Assembly: GCA_945903445.1 (NCBI GenBank)
Contig: CAMDNZ010000042.1
Coordinates: forward strand, 1-26,925
DNA length: 26,925 nt
Origin: Bordetella parapertussis
GTDB taxonomy: Bacteria; Pseudomonadota; Gammaproteobacteria; Burkholderiales; Burkholderiaceae_B
Direction: 5' to 3'
Shown here: positions 15,419-23,723 of the stretch, one piece after another
Layout: each line of letters opens with the position of its first letter
How positions within the stretch are numbered: the first letter of the stretch is position 1
Position numbers and translations under genes: made by a program
Notes under the pieces: generated by a model
Seen by the model: the letters and a program-made list of their open reading frames with translations, nothing else
The model's database searches: none
What the model was told of the DNA's origin: nothing

Positions 15419-17983
15419 ATGTCTGTTCATGTCAATTCCAAACCTGGCCTAGATCTCGCCTGGTTACTCGAGAAGCTGTCGGTGCGTGGTCGCATCGTGA
15501 TCATCGGCAAGCTCTCGCATGCGACGAGCGCCCCTTTGGCGGCATCCCTCGACGCCCAGATTTTCGATTCCGTCGAACTCGCCCTGGCAGGCGCTTATCA
15601 TGGCACGCACGATGTCGCTGTCATCGTGCATATCCCAGAGGCTGGGGCCGACTTGGCCCACGCTCGCGCGCTGGTGGAGAAGTCTGGCTCATCAGCCGAC
15701 TACATTGTGTTCGACGTGCAAGGACGGCGGACCATCGCGACCGAGTGCGACCGGGTATTGGGCACCCATTTCGCAGTCGTTCGGCCCATGCCCTTGATAC
15801 GCTCGTTGTCGAACGCAAGCGGGCGCATCGGCAAGGAGGGTTATCGCACAGGCGCCGAATCAGGTTCGCCGGTAGTCGTGGGCGCCTGGAACAACGCGAA
15901 GTCCCCCGTCGCAGCAGCGTGCGAGTTTTTGCACGACATCGCAAATCTGACTCCCCTGCAAACTGCGGCGGCAACCCGTTACGAAGCGCTGCAACGCGAG
16001 GTCGATCGAATGACTGCCGAGCTTGCGCAGCTTCGTACGTCCACTGCTTGGAAGATCACCGCGCCGTTGCGAGCCAGTGGCGACACCTTGCGTCGGCTCT
16101 TGTCGATAGGACGCCGCGTCCACTTCGCTATCTCCAGCCGGGGAGGCATCATCGCCACTTCCAAGGCGATCGCGTCCATTGTGCGACGCGAAGGTCCAGG
16201 AGGCTTGAAAAATAGGATAATCCGAGCGACCGGACGGGGCGCGATGCGGCCTGAAGCCGAGATTGCCTACAGCAGCTGGATCGAGCGATTCGACACGTAT
16301 GCCGCCGATGCACTGGCTCGTACCGCCGGGCAGATTGACGCCTTACGGGTCCGACCTACATTCTCGTTCGTCGTGCCCGCATACAACTCGCCGCCTGGCG
16401 TGATGAAGGAAATGGTCGATTCCGTCTTGGCGCAGACTTACCCGAATTGGGAACTGTGCATCGCCGACGACGCCTCGACGGACGTCGCCGCGAAGGAAGC
16501 CCTGCTTGCTCAATCCAAGCGCGACCCGCGGATCAAAGTGGTATTTCGCACCGAGAACGGGCATATCTCTGCTGCAAGCAACTCTGCGCTGGCATTGGCT
16601 ACCGGTGATTACGTCGCCCTGCTCGATCATGACGACACCATTCCCAGCCACGCCTTGTTCGTCGTGGCTCACTACATTAATGCCCACCCCGACGCAAAGA
16701 TGTTCTACAGCGACGAGGACAAGATCACCGAGGACGGGCAGCGGTTTGCGCCTTACTTCAAGCCGGACTGGAACGTCGAGCTCATTCGCGGCCAGAATTT
16801 CTTCTCTCACCTGGGTGTCTACCGGCGGGATCTGATCGAGTCGGTCGGGGGATTTCGCGAAACATTCGAAGGTGCACAGGATTACGATCTGATGCTGCGT
16901 TGTGTTGACGCCGTACCCGACACGCCACCTGTGCATATACCGCATGTGCTGTATCACTGGCGCGTGGTCGCCGGCAGCACCGCAGGGGGCAGTGAAGCCA
17001 AGCCGTATGCATTCGCCGCGGCCATGCGTGCGCTAAAGGAGCATCTGGCGCGTCGAGGCATTGCTGGTGAGGTCGTCGAATCGGCTCCGGGCAGCGGCTA
17101 TAGCAAGGTCGTATACGCCGTGCCAGATCCCGCCCCTCTGGTGTCCATCATCATCCCCACGCGCGATGGACTCGCGTTGCTGAGCCATTGCGTCAGCAGC
17201 GTCCTGGAAAGAACGGCGTATCTCAATTTCGAGATCGTCATCGTCGACAACGGCAGTGCCGATCCAGCCACGCTCGAATATTTCGGAACGATCTCGAACT
17301 TGCCGAACGTCCGCATCCTGCGGGACGATTCGCCCTTCAACTACTCTGCACTGAACAACCGCGCGGTCGCCGATGCCCAAGGCGACCTGGTGTGTTTGAT
17401 GAACAATGACATCGAAGCCATCCATCCCGAGTGGTTGACGGAGATGGTCGGTATCGCCATGCAGGAGGACGTCGGTGCGGTGGGTGCCCGCCTCTGGTAC
17501 CCGGACGATCGTCTGCAGCACGGCGGGGTCATCTTGGGGATCGGCGGCATTGCGGGTCACGCGCACCACCTGCTTAAGCCAGAAGAAAGCGGCTATTTTT
17601 CTCGTGCCGTCTTGGCGCAGGACCTGTCAGCGGTAACTGCCGCATGCCTGCTGATTCGCACCGCCCTCTACAAGGCGGTGAACGGCCTGGATGAACAATT
17701 GGCGGTGGCGTTCAACGACGTCGACTTCTGTATCAGGGTCCGGCAGGCCGGCTATCGAAACGTATGGACCCCTCACGCGCAGCTATATCATCACGAATCC
17801 GCCACGCGCGGCAGCGACCTTAGCCCAGGAAAACGTGAGCGGTTCGCAAGCGAAGTGATGTTCATGCAGAACCGTTGGGGAGCAATACTGCAGAACGACC
17901 CCGCTTATAACCAAAACCTGTCGTTATTCGGTAATGACCACTGCTTCGCCATTGCCGCCGCGCCCCGTATCCGCTTGCCCTAA
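15419..17983 (+). CDS. Tandem GT2 glycosyltransferase (two catalytic domains)
   Basis: An 854-residue protein. Residues 1-160 form a small alpha/beta domain with no recognisable catalytic motif, possibly a degenerate Rossmann domain. A predicted coiled coil follows with the family-typical TSTAWKITAPLRA (around 205-217). GT2 domain one spans about 312-540 (SFVVPAYNSPPG, DDASTD, DHDD at about 401). GT2 domain two spans about 572-820 (VSIIIPTRDG, VDNGSAD, MNNDIEA near 660, NDVDFCIRVRQAGYRNVWTPHAQLYHHES). Such tandem enzymes usually add two sugars in turn or build a repeat; rhamnose is a plausible donor given the neighbours. The gap of 36 bp after rfbC suggests the same operon. It converges on the 1267-residue gene. 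Confidence 0.87.
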   Translation: MSVHVNSKPGLDLAWLLEKLSVRGRIVIIGKLSHATSAPLAASLDAQIFDSVELALAGAYHGTHDVAVIVHIPEAGADLAHARALVEKSGSSADYIVFDVQGRRTIATECDRVLGTHFAVVRPMPLIRSLSNASGRIGKEGYRTGAESGSPVVVGAWNNAKSPVAAACEFLHDIANLTPLQTAAATRYEALQREVDRMTAELAQLRTSTAWKITAPLRASGDTLRRLLSIGRRVHFAISSRGGIIATSKAIASIVRREGPGGLKNRIIRATGRGAMRPEAEIAYSSWIERFDTYAADALARTAGQIDALRVRPTFSFVVPAYNSPPGVMKEMVDSVLAQTYPNWELCIADDASTDVAAKEALLAQSKRDPRIKVVFRTENGHISAASNSALALATGDYVALLDHDDTIPSHALFVVAHYINAHPDAKMFYSDEDKITEDGQRFAPYFKPDWNVELIRGQNFFSHLGVYRRDLIESVGGFRETFEGAQDYDLMLRCVDAVPDTPPVHIPHVLYHWRVVAGSTAGGSEAKPYAFAAAMRALKEHLARRGIAGEVVESAPGSGYSKVVYAVPDPAPLVSIIIPTRDGLALLSHCVSSVLERTAYLNFEIVIVDNGSADPATLEYFGTISNLPNVRILRDDSPFNYSALNNRAVADAQGDLVCLMNNDIEAIHPEWLTEMVGIAMQEDVGAVGARLWYPDDRLQHGGVILGIGGIAGHAHHLLKPEESGYFSRAVLAQDLSAVTAACLLIRTALYKAVNGLDEQLAVAFNDVDFCIRVRQAGYRNVWTPHAQLYHHESATRGSDLSPGKRERFASEVMFMQNRWGAILQNDPAYNQNLSLFGNDHCFAIAAAPRIRLP

Positions 17984-18110
17984 GCCTAAAAATTTCTAGA
18001 AAACACCTGGACGCGCAACATAAAGGTCGGCCCGCGGACTCTACGCAGGCAACGGCATACACCGGCAGCATAGTTGCGCCGATCCGCGTTGGGCAACAGC
18101 CTGAATAGGG

Positions 18111-21100
18111 TCAGATTTCGCGGCGCCCTATCCGTTCACTGTTACGTTCCGCGGCGAAAAGCTGGACATATTGCTCTGCAACGACATCGATCCGATAGCG
18201 CAGAACGATTTCGTCGACTCTATTTTTGGCTTCAAGATACTCGTCGGGAGACAAGGCAAACCTGGCGATGATTTCGGCCGCAGTTTGAACGGGTACTTCC
18301 CAATCGACAAGATCGAACACCGCCCCGGCGACCGCGTCGTCCGTCGACAACATATTGCTGATCTCTCCGACGCTGGTTGCAATGTACGGTTTCCCAGCAA
18401 ACAAGCAGTCGACAATCGTCAAAGGAAAGCTTTCGGATTTGAACTTGGTCAACATAATGCCCATATCCGCCGCCGCATAATAGCCCACCGAATTCTCGCT
18501 GAAACCCGCGAGATGCACGAAATCCGGCACGCCAGCGCGGCAATACTCGTTGTAAACCTGTCCGTTGCCTACGAGGATCAGTCGAATGTCGCGCTGCGAA
18601 ATTTGTCTTGCTCTGGCTACGGCATCGATTGTCTCTGCCCAGCCCTTGTCCGGGATGGCACGACTCACGCAACACAACACGAAGGCGTCATCGGGAATCT
18701 CGATTTCAGCGCGCCGTATCGGCGTAATTTTGGGGGGCTGCATGCCATTGGGCATTTTGATGAATTTTGCCAAGCCGTCTTGGTACAGGCCCAGCTCCTT
18801 GAACGGCCCCAGATTTTTGTCGGCGGTGTAGACCCAGGTCGTGACCTTGCGATCAGTCTTGAGCAGCTCCTCCTGCGTCACGGAGAAAGCGTCGGAATGC
18901 TCGATCATGCCGTGCAGCGAGGCGACGTGCGCCTTCAGACCGTCGAATACAGTGGGCCTGAGCAAAGGAAACTTCTGGATATGCCACTGATGCGTGTTGA
19001 GCGCCTCGATGCCGAACGCGGCGATAGCATCCTCCATTGCTGCAATATCGGCCGTCTCGATCAACGGAACGTCGTTTCGCAACATGCGCCGGACGCCATC
19101 TTGACGCGGCGCCATCTTCGAGCTGAACAGCAGAACCGAATGGCCTTGCCGCTTGAATTCGTTCGCCATGCGAATGGGCAGAATCTCTGCACCACCAGGG
19201 AAAAACCCCATAGTCGAGACCATGATGTTCGGCAGCCGATGCTGCCGGGCCTGTGCGACTGCGCCGAAGTCGTACCAGCGATCGAACTGGCTTTCGTCGC
19301 TACCGACCATGACCTTATAGAGCGCGCCGAATCCTTCCCTGCAGCGCTCCAATACGCTCCATGGAACATCATATAAAGCGGCAACCGTGCGGCTGGCAAA
19401 GCCCACCTCCTTGTAGAAAGTGTCTTTTCTATAGGTCGCCTCGGCAGTACTCCCCTCATAACGGCGAAAAAAGTTAATCGCGCTGGGATCGAACGCAATC
19501 TTGCCGCCACGCAGTAAATGCAGATAAAACACCCAGTCACCGGCGACACGCATGGAAAGCCAGGCCTCGTCGTCCAGCAACGGCATGTCCGGAGGTCTCC
19601 TGAACACGGCACTACTGGCATTTGGAATGCTGTTCTTGATCCCCAACGCGCTTCGGACTTCCTCGTGCGCGGTTGCCACGTAAGAATGACGCCACTTGTC
19701 ACCCAGACCCAGGTCCTCGAGGTAAGACAAAAAGCTAATGTCCAAAGGCGCTTCGTCCCGGCCAACGAACATCGATATGCCGTAGGCGAGCATGACCGAT
19801 TCGTCGGTGAAGCATTCGACAAGCTTTTGAAGCAGGTGCGCGTCGCAATAGTCGTCGCTTTCAGCGATCCATACCAGATCGCCGGTGGCCTCCTTGATGC
19901 CCCGCGCCCATTGACGGAACACACTGCCCGAATTCTTTTCGTTGACGATCACACGAGTCAGGCCTGGATACTTCTTTCGATATTCATCGATAAGAATCGT
20001 GCTGTCATCCGTGGAACAATCGTCGAGAATGACAACTTCCATGTTCGTGTACGTCTGCCCGTAGATGCTGTCCAGTCGTCGACGAAGATAGGCGCTGTGG
20101 TTGTAGTTGGGCACCACGACAGTGACCTTGGGCATATAAGTGTCGCTGTGCAGGCCCAGCAATGAGCGCGAGGTCTCGTTCAGACGATTGAATCCGCCCT
20201 TGCTGTCTGGTTCGAGGTACAAGCCCTCGTTCCAGTCGTTCCACGCGTTGACGAATACGAAGCGCCGGTCAGGCGTATGCAGCGCGGTCGCGCTTTGCGC
20301 GGCGGCATCGAGCCACTGACGATAGTGGTCTTTCTGCCAATGCGTGTAGACGACTCTACGCTGGTTTTCTTGGCTCGAACTGTCGCGCGCCAACACGACC
20401 GAGTGGTAAACGGGCACATGCGCACGGGCACAGCCGTGCGCACGTGCCACACCTCGCGCCGCGACGACACTGTATGGAACGGTATCAACGCCATTTCGCT
20501 CGATGGGCCTGAACGGTGCAATTTCCGCCGGCGTCCAACGCTGCGGCAGGTCGATCACGGCGTCCAGCCCCACCGGCAGCTCGATCATCGGCTGGGTATC
20601 GGCAAAGCGGCCGATAAAGAAAGGCGCCACAATATCTGCTCGCGCCAGTGCCTCGGTCAGGGCTGCCAACGCCTGGCCCCCCCCCTCACCAGCATTGAAC
20701 GCTCCCACCAGAAGCACAGGTTTGCCCTCGACATGGATCTGTCGTGGATCCTTCATGACCTCGACCAGGCGCTCGAGCGCGGCAGGAACAAGCGGCTCGG
20801 CCGACAGTTCAAGTTCGACGCAAAACGCTATATCGATTTCACTATGCGTCAAAAGCGTCTGTAGCGTGCCGCCGCTACCAGTATCATCAGTGTCAAACTT
20901 AAAATAAAAGCCCGCAAGACCATGGGATTTGGCCATTTCTGCGTGCCGCGACATGATCCGAGCGTCGGCTGCTGAGTAATACGCTAGCTCCTCACCCGGT
21001 GCGAAAGGGCATGTGTGACCCGTGAACGCAGGGCGCGCCGCGCGAACTCGGCTCCAGTCCGGAGCAGTGTAAAAAGCCAACAACTGGATGCTGGGGTCGA

Positions 21101-21914
21101 CGTTGCCGAACCGAACATCCTCTTCATATCGCGCCAGGTAGTCTGGCAAGGCACAACGCTGCTCGAGGACGCCGAATTTTACGTAGTGCCAGAACGGGTT
21201 GAGATCGGAAGCGCGAATATCGGGGTAGGTTTCCAGATAGAAGCGCGTATCGAATTCTTCGCAGGGATTGCGCCCTTCATGCCAGCCGTGTTCGCAATAA
21301 TGCCTCAGGGCAAGATCCTGGGTGAGATCGAGCTCACAGTACATCAGTGTATAAAACAGCGCGTCGAACATACCCGAAGCACTTATGTCGCTCACTTCCG
21401 CATCAAGCTCTTCTTCCGAAATTTTTCTGCGATCCAACTTCAAATCGACGGATTCAACATGAGGTGTGAAATCTGCTGGAAAAAACTTGCGGCCCTCTCG
21501 ACGCCCGTGTTTTAAATAGTGCAAGAGTGGATTGACGCCAGCCGCCTCGACATCAGGATAATCGGCCAGGTATTGGGCAGTGTTAAATAGCGCCGAAGGA
21601 TTACGGCGTTCGCGCCAGCCATGGACGACGTAGTGTGTCGCCGTATCTACGCCGGCTTGAAGCACATCGGGATAGGTGCTCTTATAAAATTCAGCATCGA
21701 AAAGCGAGCTGCCACGAACTTTTTTCGTTTCCAACCGAATGATTTTCGACGAGTCCTTTGAGCCAGCCTGTTTTAGGCTACCTCTGTTTATCCAACGCCG
21801 CTCGAAAAGCGTACGCAGAGAATGTCGGACTGGCAAGCTCGGTTCGCCTGTATCGAACTCAGCCGACTCGCTCAGAGGTTGCGTACCGCGTGTATTATTG
21901 TTCTCTTTGTTCAT
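18111..21914 (-). CDS. Multidomain glycosyltransferase: repeats + WbsX-like + GT2 + GT4
   Basis: A 1267-residue protein on the opposite strand to its neighbours. Residues 71-256 hold four copies, in two pairs, of an FDxxFY...YPD...HYxxHG...R repeat. Residues about 275-600 resemble the WbsX family, with the ending NAWNDWNEGLYLEPD (556-570). Residues about 596-830 are a GT2 domain (VTVVVPNYNHSAYL, DDCSTDD, ESDDY at 685-689). Residues about 895-1250 are a GT-B/GT4 domain (MGFFPGGAE, VSRAIPDKGW, SESFPLTIVD). No signal peptide or membrane helix is seen, so it probably acts at the cytoplasmic face. The ATG at 21912-21914 lacks a clear ribosome binding site. A G9 run lies in the WbsX part. Substrates are unknown. 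Confidence 0.86.
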   Translation of the reverse strand: MNKENNNTRGTQPLSESAEFDTGEPSLPVRHSLRTLFERRWINRGSLKQAGSKDSSKIIRLETKKVRGSSLFDAEFYKSTYPDVLQAGVDTATHYVVHGWRERRNPSALFNTAQYLADYPDVEAAGVNPLLHYLKHGRREGRKFFPADFTPHVESVDLKLDRRKISEEELDAEVSDISASGMFDALFYTLMYCELDLTQDLALRHYCEHGWHEGRNPCEEFDTRFYLETYPDIRASDLNPFWHYVKFGVLEQRCALPDYLARYEEDVRFGNVDPSIQLLAFYTAPDWSRVRAARPAFTGHTCPFAPGEELAYYSAADARIMSRHAEMAKSHGLAGFYFKFDTDDTGSGGTLQTLLTHSEIDIAFCVELELSAEPLVPAALERLVEVMKDPRQIHVEGKPVLLVGAFNAGEGGGQALAALTEALARADIVAPFFIGRFADTQPMIELPVGLDAVIDLPQRWTPAEIAPFRPIERNGVDTVPYSVVAARGVARAHGCARAHVPVYHSVVLARDSSSQENQRRVVYTHWQKDHYRQWLDAAAQSATALHTPDRRFVFVNAWNDWNEGLYLEPDSKGGFNRLNETSRSLLGLHSDTYMPKVTVVVPNYNHSAYLRRRLDSIYGQTYTNMEVVILDDCSTDDSTILIDEYRKKYPGLTRVIVNEKNSGSVFRQWARGIKEATGDLVWIAESDDYCDAHLLQKLVECFTDESVMLAYGISMFVGRDEAPLDISFLSYLEDLGLGDKWRHSYVATAHEEVRSALGIKNSIPNASSAVFRRPPDMPLLDDEAWLSMRVAGDWVFYLHLLRGGKIAFDPSAINFFRRYEGSTAEATYRKDTFYKEVGFASRTVAALYDVPWSVLERCREGFGALYKVMVGSDESQFDRWYDFGAVAQARQHRLPNIMVSTMGFFPGGAEILPIRMANEFKRQGHSVLLFSSKMAPRQDGVRRMLRNDVPLIETADIAAMEDAIAAFGIEALNTHQWHIQKFPLLRPTVFDGLKAHVASLHGMIEHSDAFSVTQEELLKTDRKVTTWVYTADKNLGPFKELGLYQDGLAKFIKMPNGMQPPKITPIRRAEIEIPDDAFVLCCVSRAIPDKGWAETIDAVARARQISQRDIRLILVGNGQVYNEYCRAGVPDFVHLAGFSENSVGYYAAADMGIMLTKFKSESFPLTIVDCLFAGKPYIATSVGEISNMLSTDDAVAGAVFDLVDWEVPVQTAAEIIARFALSPDEYLEAKNRVDEIVLRYRIDVVAEQYVQLFAAERNSERIGRREI
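20677..20685 (-). repeat. Homopolymeric tract, nine G on the coding strand
   Basis: Nine consecutive C on the plus strand (G on the coding strand) encode part of AGEGGGQ at about residue 411 of the 1267-residue protein. Mixed glycine codons would avoid the run. As written the frame is open; a gain or loss of one base would truncate the protein before its GT2 and GT4 domains. Confidence 0.95.
21147..21704 (-). repeat. Four protein repeats (FDxxFY/HYxxHG module) within the 1267-residue gene
   Basis: Residues 71-107, 109-145, 182-217 and 220-256 share F-D/N-x2-F/Q-Y, then Y-P-D-V/I, H-Y-x2-H/F-G and E-x-R at constant spacing; the third copy has Y-C-E-L in place of Y-P-D. They form two adjacent pairs separated by a charged 36-residue linker. 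The same module occurs at 23453-23677 and 24778-24999. Confidence 0.85.
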
Positions 21915-22000
21915 GAATAGCCAGTTCTATTGACAGCATCGGCAGTCTGGTATGCGCACAAGCGCCATATCGAGCCCTCGAGCATTTCAATCCGAAAACG

Positions 22001-22025
22001 ACATGACATGACATGACATGACATG
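22001..22025. repeat. Pentanucleotide tandem repeat, five copies of ACATG
   Basis: Five perfect, uninterrupted copies of ACATG (equivalently CATGT on the other strand). Each copy carries an ATG, and the last one opens a 51-codon frame. The array lies 87 bp upstream of the 1267-residue gene's start codon. A five-base unit changes reading frame and spacing whenever the copy number changes by one. Confidence 0.97.
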
Positions 22026-22177
22026 AGTGCCGAACTTCGGGTCGCTTGCATTGGTGTGCGCGGCTGTCCTAGCAGCAAGAGCACGCCCCTCGGAAAGACC
22101 TGCCTTCAGAGTAAGGAGAGGGTGGTCCGCGGCACGCTTGCCTACTACAGCCCATTGCAAAACGCTGACGTGCCCTA
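22022..22177 (+). pseudogene. Remnant of a glycosyltransferase N terminus (51 codons)
   Basis: The frame reads MSAELRVACIGVRGCPSS, then later KTCLQ, ERVVRG and YYSPLQ. GT4 transferases commonly begin with a phrase like R-V-A-x-I-G-x-R-G-x-P-S followed by E-K/R-x-C-x-x-L and L-x-x-R-G-H-x-V-T-V-Y. The order and spacing are similar, but the glycine-rich F-S-G segment is lost and the frame ends at TAA. It is therefore most simply read as a decayed fragment. It begins exactly at the last copy of the pentanucleotide array. It could also be a chance frame; the similarity is judged by eye. Confidence 0.4.
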
Positions 22178-22416
22178 ACGCCCCGAGGTCCGAGACAACG
22201 GGAAATCAGATGTTCATCTTAACATCGGGACCCATCCAAAAGCCCCGTGCGCGATCTCCTGAAATTCTGGAGAACACTGCCAGGCGAACTGCTCAGATGG
22301 GCCAGGTTTGCGAAAATAGGTGTGTGTCTCGCCGGACAATACAGACGGCAATGTTGCCGAATCATGGATGATTACTGCAAAAAGTCATAGTACGATCCTC
22401 CAAACCCACACTGGTG

Positions 22417-22434
22417 GCGCAGCTTAAGCTGTGC
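22417..22434. promoter_or_regulatory. 18-bp palindrome, candidate operator
   Basis: GCGCAGCTTAAGCTGTGC is symmetrical about its centre with a single mismatched pair, and the inner 12 bases (CAGCTTAAGCTG) are perfect. It lies about 70 bp upstream of the methyltransferase start codon. With no loop it is unlikely to be a terminator. It could bind a dimeric regulator, or it could be a remnant of mobile DNA. Confidence 0.3.
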
Positions 22435-22504
22435 GTAGCCCAGGGAAAAGATCTTGGCGATCACCTCGAATTGGTAAATAGTCGCCTTAACGGAAAAACT
22501 GAGA

Positions 22505-23680
22505 ATGACAGAGACGCGCATGGGTATCGAAATTTCTGAAGACGCAGGCGATCAGGCTCTATCCTATTTCTCGCCTCGAACCCTGGCGCAACCGGAGCGA
22601 TTAAAGGAGCCTGCTTCCTGGATTGGTCATATCCCTTTTTCCTTCTGGCTGATCGAGCACCTCAGACCCGAGTGCATGGTGGAGCTGGGCACCCACTCCG
22701 GCAACTCGTTTTGCGCTTTCAATCAGGCAGGCGAGATGGCAGGTCTTGAAATGAAGAACTTTGCCATCGACCATTGGCTCGGGGATGAGCACGCTGGCAA
22801 CTACGGAACGGACGTCTACGACGAACTTTCGGAATATATTTCTGCCCGATACCCTAACGCGACGTTAATCAGAAGCGACTTCAATGACGCTCTTTCGAGG
22901 TTTGTCGAAGGAGAGATCGACCTGCTCCATATCGACGGCCTTCATACGTATGAAGCAGTCCGGCACGACTTCGAAAGTTGGCTTCCAAAGCTCAGTCCGC
23001 GCGCTATCGTGCTGCTTCATGATTCCGTCGTGACTGCGAACGACTTTGGGGTGATGAAGTTGGTAGGCGAGCTGTCGCAAACCTATCCCACTTTGAATTT
23101 CGTTCACTCGCACGGGTTGGCAGTCGTTTGCGTAGGCCAAAAAATCCCTTCTTTGGTGCAACGCCTGTTACGAAATGAAGTCGACATCAATGGCATTGAC
23201 GCTCTTACGGCGTTCGAGCACCTTGGCCTTTCGATCGATTGCGAACGCCAATGGCGGCTCGTTGCGTCCGAATCGGCACCAGACAGACTTGGCGAGACGT
23301 TGGTGTCGGAACTGTCAGCGTTGGCCCACCAGATCCACGAACTCGCCGCCAGAGGCGAGCGTCGCAATGCAATGCGCCGGGCCTACGAGCTTCGCAACGA
23401 GTGCACCATGCGCACCGCCACAGAGGCTACGCGCGAGATATTGGCAAGCGGACTGTTTGATCTTGCCTACTATTCGGGACAATCTGGCGAGACGCGTGAA
23501 GCCTACTCGCTGGTGCAGCACTATTTGCAGCATGGCGAAAAAGCGGGCCTCAAACCCTCGGAGAAATTCGACCCTGTCTTCTACGCTGCCAAATATCCTG
23601 ACTTGGGTCCATGGCCCGACGCCTTGCTGGTCCACTTTGTAAGACACGGATTGTCCGAGGGACGCCAAGGGTGTGCTTGA
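22505..23680 (+). CDS. Class I SAM-dependent methyltransferase with C-terminal repeat pair
   Basis: A 391-residue protein. Residues about 50-200 form a methyltransferase of the Methyltransf_24 type: SAM-binding VELGTHSGNS (59-68), FAIDHWLGD (87-94), LLHIDGLHTYEAVRHDF (140-156) and IVLLHDSV (168-175). A helical linker follows (about 255-315), then two copies of the FDxxFY...HYxxHG repeat (317-391) right up to the C terminus. In surface-polysaccharide clusters such enzymes methylate a sugar, either internally or as a chain-terminating cap; which applies here is unknown. The start ATG at 22505 has only a weak purine-rich stretch upstream, and an ATG at 22520 is an alternative. It is first in a plus-strand group of at least three genes. 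Confidence 0.85.
   Translation: MTETRMGIEISEDAGDQALSYFSPRTLAQPERLKEPASWIGHIPFSFWLIEHLRPECMVELGTHSGNSFCAFNQAGEMAGLEMKNFAIDHWLGDEHAGNYGTDVYDELSEYISARYPNATLIRSDFNDALSRFVEGEIDLLHIDGLHTYEAVRHDFESWLPKLSPRAIVLLHDSVVTANDFGVMKLVGELSQTYPTLNFVHSHGLAVVCVGQKIPSLVQRLLRNEVDINGIDALTAFEHLGLSIDCERQWRLVASESAPDRLGETLVSELSALAHQIHELAARGERRNAMRRAYELRNECTMRTATEATREILASGLFDLAYYSGQSGETREAYSLVQHYLQHGEKAGLKPSEKFDPVFYAAKYPDLGPWPDALLVHFVRHGLSEGRQGCA
23453..23677 (+). repeat. Two protein repeats (FDxxFY/HYxxHG module) at the methyltransferase C terminus
   Basis: Copy one (LFDLAYY ... VQHYLQHGEKAGLKP) lacks the YPD step; copy two (KFDPVFYAAKYPDL ... VHFVRHGLSEGR) is nearly canonical. The arrangement as an adjacent pair matches the other two proteins in the cluster. 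Confidence 0.85.
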
Positions 23681-23723
23681 ATACGGCGATTCCAAAGTGA
23701 TTTACAGCCGCCGGAGTGCAAAA

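Larger units (their letters stand above)
21915..22504. other. 590-bp intergenic region with microsatellite, gene remnant and palindrome
   Basis: This region separates the minus-strand 1267-residue gene from the plus-strand methyltransferase gene. It contains a pentanucleotide array (22001-22025), a 51-codon frame resembling the start of a glycosyltransferase (22022-22177), a second short open stretch without a recognisable product (22223-22390) and an 18-bp near-perfect palindrome (22417-22434). Base composition is lower in G+C than the operons to the left. No clear sigma70 promoter for either flanking gene was recognised, and no insertion sequence ends or transposase were seen. Confidence 0.6.

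Noticed and set aside
17984..18110. Bidirectional terminator between the convergent glycosyltransferase genes
   Set aside because: Only a short palindrome (TTTCTAGAAA, 17993-18002) and a weak GTTGC/GCAAC pairing were found; neither has a stable GC stem with a T run.
18105..18120. Phrase AGGGTCAGATTTC as the end of a mobile element
   Set aside because: It resembles short sequences seen near some REP-associated transposases, but no partner copy, inverted repeat or transposase is present.
18171..19376. A 401-codon plus-strand frame opposite the 1267-residue gene
   Set aside because: Composition is that of an antisense shadow (many His, Arg, Gln) and the minus-strand frame encodes a clear GT4 domain here.
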